Assembly (NCBI RefSeq): GCF_014211975.1
Contig: NZ_CP060084.1
Location: forward strand, 2,615,001 to 2,679,000
Origin: Teredinibacter haidensis
GTDB lineage: Bacteria; Pseudomonadota; Gammaproteobacteria; Pseudomonadales; Cellvibrionaceae
Length of the DNA: 64,000 nt
Reading direction: 5' to 3'
Of the stretch, positions 44,798-55,277 are shown one piece after another (position 1 is the stretch's first letter; each line of letters begins with the position of its first letter). Both the position numbers and the translations under genes were made by a program. The notes under the pieces were generated by a model. That model was not told the origin of the DNA and did not search any database. It worked only from the letters and a program-made list of their open reading frames with translations.

Positions 44798-46726
44798 TTA
44801 GAGCAGCAACTTTCTTACATCAGCCAGCACAGAGCTAAGGAAGGTGAAGAACTTACCCGCATCCACTCCGTTAATTGCACGATGATCGTAGGAAAGAGCC
44901 AACGGCAACATCTGGCGTGGCATAAACTCAGAACCATTCCAAACCGGCTGAATAGACGCCTTAGACACGCCCAAAATAGCGACTTCAGGTGCATTTACAA
45001 TTGGCGTAAAGCCTGTTCCACCGATGGGGCCAAGGCTGGAAATGGTAAAGCAACCACCCTGCATATCACGAGGCATCAACTTGCCCTCACGCGCTTTGGT
45101 GGCAAGCTCAACAGATTCCTTAGCCAACTCAAACAAGCCTTTCTGATCCACATCGCGAATCACCGGCACCATCAAGCCATTTGGGGTATCAACCGCAACA
45201 CCGATATGAACATAGTTCTTTTGAACAATATGCTCACCATCAACGTGAAGAGATGCATTGAACTTGGGCTCGGCACGCAGTGCCGCCGCACAGGCTTTCA
45301 GCAGGAAAGGCAGCGGCGTAAGTTTTACGCCCTTCTTCTCGGCTTCGGCCTTCATATTCTTACGGAAACTTTCCAAATCGGTAATATCGGCATCATCAAA
45401 CTGCGTCACGTGAGGTACGTTCAGCCAGTTGCGAGACATATTCGCCGCGGTTAGTTTCTTGATCTTCGACATCTTCACCATTTCGATTTCACCGAACTGG
45501 GAGAAATCAACTTCTGGCACAGCTGGGATACCCGCTCCACCGCTTACCACGGTAGAGCCTGAAGCTTTCTGCTTCATAACCGATTTTACGAAATTGCGCA
45601 GATCTTCCTTAGCAATACGACCGCGAGGGCCAGTGGCTTTAACCTTGGTGAGGTCTACACCCAACTGACGTGCCAATTGACGAACCGCCGGGCCGGCATA
45701 CACATCAGCAGACAGTGCGACAATCTCCTGAGGATGACGTTCGCTAGACGTTTTGGGTTTGGCGGGAGCATGTACCGGTGGCGCTGCCGTAGGAACCTCT
45801 GCAGTAGGTGCAATGCCAACCACTTCCAGCTTCAGGATAGCGGTTCCCTCTGAGGCTTTATCTCCCTCTTTGATCAGTAGGCTCACAACCTTACCGCCAA
45901 CTGCAGCGGGAATTTCCATCGAGGCCTTATCGCTTTCCAGTACGATCAATGAATCACCTTCACTAACCTCATCACCTTCCGCAACACAGACTTCAATAAC
46001 ACCCACACCCTGAGCACCGCCAATATCCGGTACATTGACGTCAATAACGCCACCAGATACGACCGGGGCAGGCTCTGCGGAAGCAGCAGCGGGAATTGAT
46101 TCCGCTGCAACGGCAGGAGGAGCTTCCGCAATCGGCTCAGCACCACCAGAGGTAGTAGCCAACACCAGAATGTCGTCGCCCATGGAAACTTTACCGCCTT
46201 CGATTATGCTAAGGCTAACGACCTTACCCGTGGCGGGCGATGGTATTTCCATAGAGGCCTTATCGCTTTCCAGAACGATCAGAGAATCGCCTTCACTAAC
46301 GTCATCACCAACGGCGACACAGACCTCGATAACATCTACACCTTCAGAACCACCGATATCGGGAACGGTGATCGTCTCTTCTCCCCCAGTAACCGATGCG
46401 GGAGCAACAGCTGCCGCAGCAGCCGGTGCGCTAGGCGCAGCAACGGGTGCAGGCTCTGCCGCGACTGGTTCGGCGGCAGCTTCTTCAGCTTCGGTTTCAA
46501 TTTCGATAATATTGTCACCCTCAGAAACCGTACCACCCTCCTGGATCAACACGTTTACAACAGTGCCAGCCAGCGGGCTTGGAATTTCCATCGACGCCTT
46601 GTCCGATTCCAACACCATCAATGAATCTTCCAGAGCCACGGTATCGCCGGGAGCAACACAGATTTCGATTACGTCAACGTTTTCAGATCCACCAATATCG
46701 GGGACTTGGATAATTTGCTTAGCCAC
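44798..46726 (-). CDS. aceF: Pyruvate dehydrogenase E2, dihydrolipoamide acetyltransferase with three lipoyl domains
   Basis: E2 forms the core of the PDH complex and moves the acetyl group from E1 to CoA. The 642-residue product has three lipoyl domains with the lipoylated Lys in ESDKASMEIP at residues 43, 156 and 267, joined by Ala/Pro-rich swinging linkers. A peripheral subunit-binding domain follows at about 343-380 (AGPAVRQLARQLGVDL, GPRGRIAKEDL) and then the catalytic domain with NVPHVTQFD and DHRAINGVDAGKF. Pseudomonads often have two lipoyl domains; three is as in E. coli. The start is GTG. It lies 15 bases after aceE. The E3 gene lpd is not in the window. Confidence 0.97.
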   Translation of the reverse strand: MAKQIIQVPDIGGSENVDVIEICVAPGDTVALEDSLMVLESDKASMEIPSPLAGTVVNVLIQEGGTVSEGDNIIEIETEAEEAAAEPVAAEPAPVAAPSAPAAAAAVAPASVTGGEETITVPDIGGSEGVDVIEVCVAVGDDVSEGDSLIVLESDKASMEIPSPATGKVVSLSIIEGGKVSMGDDILVLATTSGGAEPIAEAPPAVAAESIPAAASAEPAPVVSGGVIDVNVPDIGGAQGVGVIEVCVAEGDEVSEGDSLIVLESDKASMEIPAAVGGKVVSLLIKEGDKASEGTAILKLEVVGIAPTAEVPTAAPPVHAPAKPKTSSERHPQEIVALSADVYAGPAVRQLARQLGVDLTKVKATGPRGRIAKEDLRNFVKSVMKQKASGSTVVSGGAGIPAVPEVDFSQFGEIEMVKMSKIKKLTAANMSRNWLNVPHVTQFDDADITDLESFRKNMKAEAEKKGVKLTPLPFLLKACAAALRAEPKFNASLHVDGEHIVQKNYVHIGVAVDTPNGLMVPVIRDVDQKGLFELAKESVELATKAREGKLMPRDMQGGCFTISSLGPIGGTGFTPIVNAPEVAILGVSKASIQPVWNGSEFMPRQMLPLALSYDHRAINGVDAGKFFTFLSSVLADVRKLLL

Positions 46727-46741
46727 TAATTCATTCCCCTA

Positions 46742-49396
46742 TTAGCACGTCGTTGGATCTGTTTTTTCAGGATCAATGCCGTATTGTTTCATAGCATCGG
46801 CTGTTGTTTTCGCCGGAACCTTACCCTCATCAGCCAGCGCTTTCAGCGCGGCAACTGTTACAAAGTAACGGTCAACTTCAAAGAAGTGACGCAACTTAGT
46901 ACGAGTATCGGATCGACCAAAACCATCAGTCCCTAGAACGGTGTAAGAACCTGGCACATATGCACGTAACTGCTCAGAGTAGCTCTTCATGTAATCTGTG
47001 GAGATAACAAAAGGCCCTTCTGCCGACTCTAACTGCTCGGTGAGATAAGCCTTGCGAGGAGTTTCGCCCGAGTGCATCAGATTCCAGCGATCGGTACGCT
47101 GACCGTTGCGGGCCAACTCATTGATACTGGTAACACTCCAAATATCAGATTCAACGCCCCAGTCTTCACGCAACAACTCGGCTGCGGCTTCAACCTCACG
47201 TAAAATCGTTCCCGCGCCCATCAGCTGAACACGTTTCTTCTTAACGGTTTTCTTGCCTTCTTTCAGCTTATATATTCCCTTAATAATGCCCTCTTCAGCA
47301 CCTAAAGGCATATCGGGATGCTTGTAGTTTTCATTCATCGTGGTGAGGTAGTAGAAGACATTTTCCTTGTCTACAAACATGCACTTGAGGCCATCCTGAA
47401 TAATAACCGCCAGCTCGAAGCTATAGGTTGGATCATATGAGCGACAGTTTGGAATGGTATTCGCCATCAGGTGGCTGTGACCATCCTGATGCTGCAAACC
47501 TTCGCCATTCAACGTAGTGCGGCCCGAGGTAGCTCCGATCAGAAAACCACGGGCTTGAATATCACCCGCCAACCACGCCAGATCACCAATCCGCTGGAAA
47601 CCAAACATAGAGTAGTAAACATAGAACGGAATCATCGGCACTTTATAAGTGCTGTAAGCTGTTGCCGCAGTGATCCATGCAGACATGGCTCCAGCTTCGT
47701 TAATTCCCTCTTCCAGTATCTGACCCTTTTTGTCTTCTTTGTAGTACATGATCTGGTCGTGATCGTGTGGGGTGTAGTGCTGCCCCTCGGAAGAGTAGAT
47801 ACCTAACTGGCGAAACATACCTTCCATACCGAAGGTACGTGCCTCGTCGGGTACAATTGGCACCACCTGGGCACCCATATTTTTATCTTTCGCCAGCGTA
47901 GAGATATAGCGAACAAAGGCCATAGTGGTCGAAATTTCACGTTCGCCACTGCTCTTTATCAGGCCTTTAAACTTGTCGATCCCTGGCAACTGCAGCGGCT
48001 CAAAATCTGATATGCGCGCGGGCAGATAACCATTTAACTCCTCACGTCGTTTGCGCATGTACACCATTTCGGGTGAATCGGGCGCGGGACGGTAATAAGG
48101 CACTGATTTCAAATCATCGTCGGAAACCGGAATTCCGAAACGATCACGGAATTTTTTCAGGCTTTCAATATCCAGCTTTTTCACAGAGTGGGCAACGTTG
48201 GCAGATTCCGCCGCAGTCCCCATACCGTAACCTTTAACGGTTTGAGCAAGAATAACAGTGGGCTGTCCACTGTGCGCCGTAGCTTCGGCATAGGCCGCGT
48301 AGACTTTCTGAGGATCGTGACCACCACGGTTCAACTGATAGATTTCCTCATCACTCATATCGGAAACCAATTCAAGTAATTCTGGGTACTTTCCAAAAAA
48401 GTGCTCGCGCGTGTACAAGCCACCGTTGGCCTTGTAGTTCTGCAGTTCACCATCGACCACTTCGTTCATGCGCTTCTGCAAAAGACCAGATTTGTCTTTT
48501 TCCAGCAGGCGATCCCAACCGCCACCCCAGACAACTTTGATCACGTTCCAGCCAGCACCGCGGAACACACCTTCCAGTTCCTGCATAATCTTGCCGTTGC
48601 CGCGAACCGGGCCATCAAGGCGCTGCAGGTTACAGTTGATCACAAAAATGAGGTTTTCCAGCTGCTCACGGCCAGCCATGGAAATCGCACCCAAGCTTTC
48701 CGGCTCATCACACTCGCCATCGCCCAGGAAAGCCCATACCTTGCGATCGCCTCGAGGACAAATACTGCGGGCAGACATATAGCGCATAACGTGCGCCTGA
48801 TAGATAGCCTGAATCGGCCCCAACCCCATAGACACAGTTGGGAACTGCCAGTAATCCGGCATTAGCCAAGGGTGTGGATAAGAGGAGAGACCATTGCCAT
48901 CCACTTCGCGACGGAAATTATCCAGCTGCTCCTCCGAGAGACGGCCTTCCAAATAGGATCGAGCGTAAATACCTGGGGAAATATGGCCCTGGAAGTAGAT
49001 CAGATCGCCGCGTTGCTCACCATCGTCACCACGGAAAAAGTGATTAAAGCCCACTTCGTAGAGCGTGGCAGAAGACGAAAAAGAAGCAATATGACCGCCC
49101 AGGCCTTCGTCGTTGTCGTTTGCCCGCATAACCATTGCCAAGGCATTCCAACGCACCAGAGAGCGTATTCTGCGCTCCATATGGAAGTCACCTGGAGAGC
49201 GTTTTTCATCTTTAACCGGAATCGTATTGACATACGGCGTTCGAATCGCAGACGGCAGCTTTACACCCGCCTGAGTTGCCGAGTTGGCAAGTTGCGACAA
49301 AAGATATAATGCACGTTCTCCGCCATTGTGCCGAATTACCGATTCCAGCGCCTCCAACCATTCCCGGGTTTCGAGAGCATCAGTTTCCTCAAGCAT
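46742..49396 (-). CDS. aceE: Pyruvate dehydrogenase E1 component (homodimeric)
   Basis: E1 decarboxylates pyruvate with ThDP and acetylates E2 lipoyl groups. The 884-residue product has the ThDP motif region GDGECDEPESLGAISMAGREQLENL with NCNLQRLDGPVRGN, plus GHIASFSSSATLYEVGFNHFF and SGRTTLNGEGLQHQDGHS, all typical of the long homodimeric class. AGGAGG lies five bases before the ATG. It is the first gene of aceEF; no pdhR is adjacent. Confidence 0.98.
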   Translation of the reverse strand: MLEETDALETREWLEALESVIRHNGGERALYLLSQLANSATQAGVKLPSAIRTPYVNTIPVKDEKRSPGDFHMERRIRSLVRWNALAMVMRANDNDEGLGGHIASFSSSATLYEVGFNHFFRGDDGEQRGDLIYFQGHISPGIYARSYLEGRLSEEQLDNFRREVDGNGLSSYPHPWLMPDYWQFPTVSMGLGPIQAIYQAHVMRYMSARSICPRGDRKVWAFLGDGECDEPESLGAISMAGREQLENLIFVINCNLQRLDGPVRGNGKIMQELEGVFRGAGWNVIKVVWGGGWDRLLEKDKSGLLQKRMNEVVDGELQNYKANGGLYTREHFFGKYPELLELVSDMSDEEIYQLNRGGHDPQKVYAAYAEATAHSGQPTVILAQTVKGYGMGTAAESANVAHSVKKLDIESLKKFRDRFGIPVSDDDLKSVPYYRPAPDSPEMVYMRKRREELNGYLPARISDFEPLQLPGIDKFKGLIKSSGEREISTTMAFVRYISTLAKDKNMGAQVVPIVPDEARTFGMEGMFRQLGIYSSEGQHYTPHDHDQIMYYKEDKKGQILEEGINEAGAMSAWITAATAYSTYKVPMIPFYVYYSMFGFQRIGDLAWLAGDIQARGFLIGATSGRTTLNGEGLQHQDGHSHLMANTIPNCRSYDPTYSFELAVIIQDGLKCMFVDKENVFYYLTTMNENYKHPDMPLGAEEGIIKGIYKLKEGKKTVKKKRVQLMGAGTILREVEAAAELLREDWGVESDIWSVTSINELARNGQRTDRWNLMHSGETPRKAYLTEQLESAEGPFVISTDYMKSYSEQLRAYVPGSYTVLGTDGFGRSDTRTKLRHFFEVDRYFVTVAALKALADEGKVPAKTTADAMKQYGIDPEKTDPTTC

Positions 49397-49905
49397 TCAA
49401 GCCTCCTGTTCGTCTGCGATATTTGGCGCAGTTATTTTAATAAATGGATTCTCGCCAGCTCTGCTTATAGGGGTAACCGTAAGCAGAAACTGCTCATTTT
49501 CTCATCGCTTAGATAATAGGGTTAAGATATTTTTGGCTGTAATCGCTTGACTGAAGAAGGGCGATACACATGTGGATACACCTACAGGACCACCCTCTTA
49601 CTTGTGGAACCCAGCGGAGATAACCCAGCGCAGTAAACACTTTGTCTATTGCGAATCTAGCCTTTGCTAATCGGTAAAAACTCTCCGAAATTCACGCTAG
49701 GCCAAATAAAACGTTAAAAAAAATACGCTTTATTTGCGTTAAGCCAAAAACAAAAACCTGAGATGTGCGAGCTTTTTGGTGTCACGATTCTACACATATC
49801 ATTTTCATTTAGCTAGCATACGATTTAGCTGCACCGCAGCATTGGTGAGAGCTAGCGCTGAAAAAAACGGCTGCTCGCAAAGTTTTTAAAGCTGAAAAAG
49901 CCGTT
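49397..49905. other. Intergenic region upstream of aceE
   Basis: No gene is visible in these 509 bases. It contains an AT-rich inverted repeat, CAAATAAA (49703-49710) and TTTATTTG (49729-49736), that may belong to the aceE control region. The last 45 bases form the terminator of the perM gene. Confidence 0.5.
49861..49905 (-). terminator. Probable terminator of perM
   Basis: On the minus strand AACGGCT (49905-49899) pairs with AGCCGTT (49872-49866) across a 26-base loop, directly after the stop codon, followed by a run of T (49867-49861). The long loop lowers confidence. Confidence 0.5.
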
Positions 49906-50985
49906 CTAGGTAGCGGCGTTTTTCTGTCCCTCCAGTCGACTAACCGTCGGCCAGGCATTCATAACAGCTTTGCAAAGTGTCGCCAGAGGAATAGCGAAGA
50001 ACACCCCCCAAAAACCCCACAAGCCACCGAATACAAGTACCGCCAGAACAATGACCACCGCATGCATCTTAACCGCCTCAGAAAATAGCAGGGGGACAAG
50101 CACGTTGCCGTCGAGCATCTGAATAATACCGTAAGCAAACATTACGTAAAAAAACTCGTTTACCCACCCCCACTGAAAGAACCCGATAATAGCAACCGGC
50201 AGGGTGACAACGGCCGCGCCAATGTACGGCACCAGCACGGAGAGGCCAACGGCGATGCCTAGGAGCAGCGCATAATCCAGCCCGAGTAAACTAAACGCGA
50301 TACTACTGACACACGCAACAATCACAATTTCTATAGTTTTACCACGCACATAGTTTGCGATTTGCAGGTTCATCTCCTTCCAGATTTTCTTCATCACCGG
50401 ACGGCGACGTGGCAAAGTACCGCTAACCCATGCCAGCATCTGCTCACTGTCCTTCAAAAAGAAAAAGACCAGAATGGGTACCAACACCACATAAATAAGC
50501 ACGCCGACCAAAATTGGTAATTGCGCCAAAGAAAAAGACAGTATGCTTTGTCCCCACTGGGTCATTTCGCTGCGCAGAGCCCCCATCAGCTCTTTCACCT
50601 GGCCTTCTGTCACCAACCCAGGGTATTTTTGGGGTAGTAACAGCAGTAACTGCTGGCCTTGAACCAGCATCCGCGGCGTTTCGTTAAATAGGTGGATCAA
50701 CTGCTTCCAGAAAACCGGCAGGATATACACCAGACATAAAAGCAGTGCACCGGCCAACACAAGGAAGGTGATCGAAACCGCCAAGTTGTGATGCAAACCC
50801 CAAGCCTTGAGCTTAAGCACCATACCCTGCATAAGAAAAGCAATAATGATTGCCGCAATCATAGGCGCGAGAACCACCCCCATACTGACAACAACAACGA
50901 CGCTGGCAATAAGAATGACGGCCACCAGAACCGCTTCTTCATCTGCAAAATAACGTTCCAGCCAGGATTGAAAGATTTTAATCAT
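49906..50985 (-). CDS. perM: AI-2E family transporter (PerM-like permease)
   Basis: The 359-residue integral membrane protein has the seven-to-eight-helix pattern of the AI-2E/PerM family with the conserved C-terminal segment (LGIAVGLSVLVPYIGAAV, LVPLLFSEAVKMHAVVIV, GGLWGFWGVFFAIPLATL). Members export varied small molecules or ions and the substrate here is unknown. It starts 11 bases after the TusA-like gene, forming a two-gene operon divergent from bepA, a neighbourhood conserved in pseudomonads. Confidence 0.85.
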   Translation of the reverse strand: MIKIFQSWLERYFADEEAVLVAVILIASVVVVVSMGVVLAPMIAAIIIAFLMQGMVLKLKAWGLHHNLAVSITFLVLAGALLLCLVYILPVFWKQLIHLFNETPRMLVQGQQLLLLLPQKYPGLVTEGQVKELMGALRSEMTQWGQSILSFSLAQLPILVGVLIYVVLVPILVFFFLKDSEQMLAWVSGTLPRRRPVMKKIWKEMNLQIANYVRGKTIEIVIVACVSSIAFSLLGLDYALLLGIAVGLSVLVPYIGAAVVTLPVAIIGFFQWGWVNEFFYVMFAYGIIQMLDGNVLVPLLFSEAVKMHAVVIVLAVLVFGGLWGFWGVFFAIPLATLCKAVMNAWPTVSRLEGQKNAAT

Positions 50986-50996
50986 AAAAGATACGT

Positions 50997-51263
50997 CTAA
51001 CCTTTTTGCAGAATGTATTGATACACACCGTCAACGGCTTCAAAGTGAATAAGAGTATGGGGTGAAAGATTCGCGTAGGCCTGCATATCCCGCACAGAAC
51101 CGGGATCGGTTGCCAGTAACAGTAAATTCTCACCCGTCTGCAAACGGCTCAAGCCCTGCTTTGCCTTCAAGAGAGGCATTGGACAAGAAAGGCCCGAAGC
51201 ATCTATAGTCAGGTTCGCGGTTCCAGGCATCGATTTAGGTGAACTCTCTGAGTCTGATGGCAT
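50997..51263 (-). CDS. tusA: TusA/SirA-family sulfur carrier protein
   Basis: The 88-residue product has the family CPxP motif (GLSCPMPLLKAK) with the sulfur-carrying Cys, then a two-layer alpha/beta fold ending DGVYQYILQ. TusA proteins relay persulfide sulfur for tRNA thiolation or molybdenum cofactor synthesis. Whether this one is the true TusA or a paralogue with another partner cannot be decided; other Tus genes are not present. Co-transcribed with perM. Confidence 0.8.
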   Translation of the reverse strand: MPSDSESSPKSMPGTANLTIDASGLSCPMPLLKAKQGLSRLQTGENLLLLATDPGSVRDMQAYANLSPHTLIHFEAVDGVYQYILQKG

Positions 51264-51397
51264 CTAAGTACGTTGAGTTGGGTGGTAGAAGCGCGATTAT
51301 AGTTCATTGCCTACGACATAAAGAATAGCCGCGCACGCTTATAACATCGAAACGTACAAACTGATAGCCAACAGACAGTTTTAAGGTTTAATAGATT

Positions 51398-52858
51398 TTG
51401 TTTACTTTTAGCTCATTGCCACTTTCTCGATTTATTCTGTCAGCACTCGTTGGCCTGTCCCTGTCCGGCCTGGTTATGGCAGCCGACCTGCAAATCCCAG
51501 AACTGGGCGACTCCAGTGCTGGTCTAATCACCCCCACTCAGGAATATGAATTGGGCCAGAAATGGCTGCAGATATACCGTTCTCAAGTTCCCACAACATC
51601 GGACCCCTTTATTCAGTCCTATACCGAGCGACTGGTTCGTCAGCTCTCCACCTACAGTGAATTAACGGATCATCGCCTGGAAATACTGGTTATCGAAAAC
51701 GGCTCGCTAAATGCCTTCGCCGTCCCGGGCGGTATTATAGGTGTGCATACGGGGCTATTGCGCTACGCCAAAACCGAAGAGCAGCTAGCGTCTGTTCTCG
51801 CTCACGAAATCGCCCACCTCAGCCAACGTCACTACGCTCGCAGGGTAGAGCAACAAAGTAACGCCAGCACCTCCTTTATTGCCGCTTTTATCGCCAGTAT
51901 TATTTTGGGGATGACGGCAGGCAGCGATGCTGGTATTGCCGCCATTGGCATGGTCAATGCCAGCTCGATGGACGCCCAACTGCGCTTCAGTCGACAGATG
52001 GAACAGGAAGCTGACCGCCTGGGCATGCAGACGCTAGTGAGAAGCGGCATGGATCCCTATGCGATGCCGGAAATGTTTGAAAACATGCTGCACGCCACCC
52101 GCTTTACACGCAAACCACCCGAGTTTTTAATGACTCACCCACTAACTGAATCACGTATTTCCGATTCCCGCTTGCGCGCCCAGCAATTCGACAAGCCTCG
52201 CCCCAACACCAGCCACGAATATGAGCTGATTAGAGTGCATGCACAACTGCTCCATGAAAAAACCCGGAGCGGGGCCGTTCAGGCCTTTCGCAATGAGCTA
52301 AACGGAAACACTTACACCCAGGATGCCGCTAATTATGGCCTGACCTTGGCCTTAACACAGGATGGCAAAACCGAAGAAGCTTACACGCTTATAAAGCCTC
52401 TACTAAAAAAAGAGCCGGACAACTCGTTTTACCTGATTGCAGAGGCTGGCATTTACGCCAAAGAAGAAAAATTTCCCACCGCTATTGCGCTATTGAAAGC
52501 ACAATTAAAGCTGCACCCCAACCATCATGCCTATAACACCCGCTATGCAGAGACACTGATGCAAGCGGGGGAATACAAAGAGTGTAACGATATTCTACGA
52601 GCCCATGTAAAACGACGCCCGAAGGATGACTATATCTGGTATCTACTTGCAGAAGTTGAGGGCCTGGCGGGTAATATTTTTGAAGTCCATATGGCTCGCG
52701 CTCAGTACTTCAAACTCAACGGGTTATTCGACAAAGCAGAAATTCAAATGAGTAACGCGCTACGTTTGACCAAAGAGCCCGATGAGCAGATCAGAGCAAA
52801 AATCCAGGAAGAGTTAAAAAATATTCGTAGAATGCGTCGCGAACTCGCAGAGCTCTAA
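51398..52858 (+). CDS. bepA: Periplasmic M48 metalloprotease/chaperone BepA
   Basis: BepA (YfgC) helps assemble or degrade LptD and BAM clients in the periplasm. The 486-residue product has a signal peptide (LSALVGLSLSGLVMA before AD), the zinc motif HEIAH (136-140) with the third ligand Glu204 in MEQEADRLGM, a QLRFSRQ plug-like segment, and a C-terminal TPR domain. Start is TTG 51398; the AAGG upstream is distant, so the start is a little uncertain. Divergent from the TusA-perM operon. Confidence 0.92.
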   Translation: MFTFSSLPLSRFILSALVGLSLSGLVMAADLQIPELGDSSAGLITPTQEYELGQKWLQIYRSQVPTTSDPFIQSYTERLVRQLSTYSELTDHRLEILVIENGSLNAFAVPGGIIGVHTGLLRYAKTEEQLASVLAHEIAHLSQRHYARRVEQQSNASTSFIAAFIASIILGMTAGSDAGIAAIGMVNASSMDAQLRFSRQMEQEADRLGMQTLVRSGMDPYAMPEMFENMLHATRFTRKPPEFLMTHPLTESRISDSRLRAQQFDKPRPNTSHEYELIRVHAQLLHEKTRSGAVQAFRNELNGNTYTQDAANYGLTLALTQDGKTEEAYTLIKPLLKKEPDNSFYLIAEAGIYAKEEKFPTAIALLKAQLKLHPNHHAYNTRYAETLMQAGEYKECNDILRAHVKRRPKDDYIWYLLAEVEGLAGNIFEVHMARAQYFKLNGLFDKAEIQMSNALRLTKEPDEQIRAKIQEELKNIRRMRRELAEL

Positions 52859-52982
52859 GGCAACTCTACACACACGTATAATGCTCCCCAGACGTGGGGC
52901 GGGGGATTGTTGGTGTTGAGATGAAACAACCCCCCAACGATTCAGCCATTTTTAGCGAACGAAAACACTTTTCAGCAAGCCC

Positions 52983-55160
52983 CTATATATCCCCGGGAAC
53001 CGCTCTACCAATAGCCCAACGGCTACCAAGCAACCAATTTTCGACATTCTCGATACTCATTGGTCGAGCAATATGATACCCCTGCACACAGTCGCACTGG
53101 TACTCTAGCAAACGCTGATAGACATCTTCCGACTCAACGCCTTCGGCGACGACTTTTAAACCCAGATTGTGAGCAAGAGCGACCGTAGAGTTAACAATAA
53201 TGTCATCCTGTTCATCACCCAGCATGTTTTGCACGAAAGACTTGTCAATTTTCAATGTTTTGACTGGTAGCCGTTTGAGGTAGGCCAACGATGAGTACCC
53301 TGTTCCGTAATCATCCACAGAAAAGCTAATGCCCTGTGAAGCCATTTTATCCATGATATCCTTTGCACGATTGGGATCAGCCAAAATAACCGACTCAGTG
53401 ATCTCCATCTCCAAAAAGCGTCCATCCAAATCATACTTCTCCAGCAAGCGCTCCAACTCAGGCAGTAAGCGGTCGTCGGTCACGTTCCTAGGCGAAAGAT
53501 TCATCGCTACGGTAATATCAAACCCTTGTCTTCGCCACGCTGCACATTGTTTTATGGTGTTTTCCATCACCCAACAAGTCATGGGGAAAATCATATTGGA
53601 CTTTTCCGCAATGGGTACAAACTCGCTGGGAGGCACCATACCCAGGTCGGGATGATGCCAGCGCACCAGAGCTTCAAGACCGTAGACCTTATGTGAAACC
53701 AGATCAATTTTTGGCTGAAAATAAAGCATTAGGTCGTCTTCACGAATAGCTCTGCGCAAAGCACCGATAAGCTCCAACCGAGTTGGCGAGTGCGGGTCGT
53801 GATCTGGATCGTAAACAGAGACACCTTTTAATGTCTTTTTCGCGTGATACATGGCCACATCCGCATAACGCATTAACGTACTCAGATCCTGGGCCTGCTG
53901 CGGGTAAATTGAGATACCGATACTGGCACCAATTTCCGAACTGATACTTTCAATTTCAAAGGGTGCACTTAAGCAATCGAGAAAGCGGTGCCCCATCACA
54001 ACAGCCTGCTGAACATTGCGTATGCGCGGCAGAAAAATGGCGAACTCATCGCCCCCCAAACGGGCCACCATTCCATCAACCTCGGAAAGCTCCGCTTCCA
54101 GCCGCGGCCCGAGCTGCTGCAACACACTATCCCCTGCCCGGTGACCAAGAGTATCGTTAATCTCTTTAAAACGATCCAAGTCGATTAAAAGCAAGGCCAT
54201 CATGCGACCGGAGCCCTGGTTAGCCAAAGTATGCTCAACAGTGGAATACAACAGGGTTCTATTCGGTAAGCGAGTTAGCGAGTCGTGATTCGCCAAATAC
54301 TCCATATGATCGAGGTACTGCTTTTGTGCCGTAATATCCCTGGTAATCCCCCAAGCGCGAGTCAGGAAACCATTTTCAACAACCCCAATCGCGGACGTCT
54401 GCATATAGCGCGACTCCTCCAGTTTACCCACGCGGGAAAACTCCTGATCTTCCAGCTTGTAACCATTTTTCACAAAGGTAAAAACATCGTGCCTATTCGA
54501 CATGGAGCCACTGCGATTCAAGGGCAAACCCATCACGTCCTCCATTGAACGCACATTAAAGAGTTTCACCAGCATTTCATTGGCTTCGGCCAACACCGCA
54601 CGCTTCAGCAGCTGTTCCACTTGTGTATTTATCGGCAGCCGGATATCGATAGCAGGGCATATATCGTAGCGCCAGATAGCATCAGAGCTATTGGCAATAA
54701 ACGCCTTATAACGCGCATCACTGTCTTCGAGCGCCTTTTCACGCTCCACAATCTCGGTAATATCACCAACCACGAGGGTTACACCGATAACATTTTGGCC
54801 ATCGTCCAGCACCGGTATTTTATCAACGTTAAACCAATAGACTTCGCCGTCTTCTTCTGCTCTTTCGCGGGAATTCCAGCTTGGCACACCGGTACGAGCC
54901 ACCTGCATTATTTCTCGCTGGGTCTCGATCGCGTTATCCCAGTGTTGCGCCATCTCTACGATATTCTTACCACGGATCTCATCCAGCGCGCGCCAGCGGC
55001 GGGCTCGGCGATTTCCGTACAGCACAGTACCCCAGCGATCAAGGTAAAAAATTACCTCACGCATTACATCCATAACACTTAATAATTCACCGTTAACGGA
55101 AAGAGGAGAACCACCAGATGATGACATCCTGGAAAACGGGCTGGAAGTAGGCTTTCTCAA
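52983..55160 (-). CDS. PAS-GGDEF-EAL c-di-GMP signalling protein
   Basis: The 725-residue product has two PAS domains (about residues 25-140 and 145-280), a GGDEF domain (GGDEF at 369-373) and an EAL domain (EAL at 496-498, with EMEITESVI and VDDYGTGYSSLAYLKRLPVKTLKIDKSFV). Active residues of both enzymes look intact. The inhibitory I-site is degenerate (SEVD instead of RxxD). No transmembrane segment is seen, so it is cytosolic. It probably both makes and breaks c-di-GMP, with net activity set by PAS ligands. A PilZ protein nearby (57203) and type IV pili are possible outputs. Confidence 0.92.
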   Translation of the reverse strand: MRKPTSSPFSRMSSSGGSPLSVNGELLSVMDVMREVIFYLDRWGTVLYGNRRARRWRALDEIRGKNIVEMAQHWDNAIETQREIMQVARTGVPSWNSRERAEEDGEVYWFNVDKIPVLDDGQNVIGVTLVVGDITEIVEREKALEDSDARYKAFIANSSDAIWRYDICPAIDIRLPINTQVEQLLKRAVLAEANEMLVKLFNVRSMEDVMGLPLNRSGSMSNRHDVFTFVKNGYKLEDQEFSRVGKLEESRYMQTSAIGVVENGFLTRAWGITRDITAQKQYLDHMEYLANHDSLTRLPNRTLLYSTVEHTLANQGSGRMMALLLIDLDRFKEINDTLGHRAGDSVLQQLGPRLEAELSEVDGMVARLGGDEFAIFLPRIRNVQQAVVMGHRFLDCLSAPFEIESISSEIGASIGISIYPQQAQDLSTLMRYADVAMYHAKKTLKGVSVYDPDHDPHSPTRLELIGALRRAIREDDLMLYFQPKIDLVSHKVYGLEALVRWHHPDLGMVPPSEFVPIAEKSNMIFPMTCWVMENTIKQCAAWRRQGFDITVAMNLSPRNVTDDRLLPELERLLEKYDLDGRFLEMEITESVILADPNRAKDIMDKMASQGISFSVDDYGTGYSSLAYLKRLPVKTLKIDKSFVQNMLGDEQDDIIVNSTVALAHNLGLKVVAEGVESEDVYQRLLEYQCDCVQGYHIARPMSIENVENWLLGSRWAIGRAVPGDI

Positions 55161-55277
55161 ACTCTATAAACCTTAATGCGGAATTGGGCGTTGCCTAAAA
55201 GTATAGATCAAGGAATAAGAACACGCCGAATAGTCATACTTAGTAATTAAAAACAGGGGCTGTTGATCATCTAGAGA

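Noticed and set aside
46035..46745. 236-codon open frame antisense to aceF, rich in Ser, Thr, Ala and Pro
   Set aside because: It mirrors the lipoyl repeats and Ala/Pro linkers of aceF in another frame; the aceF product is certain and the antisense product is repetitive without a family.
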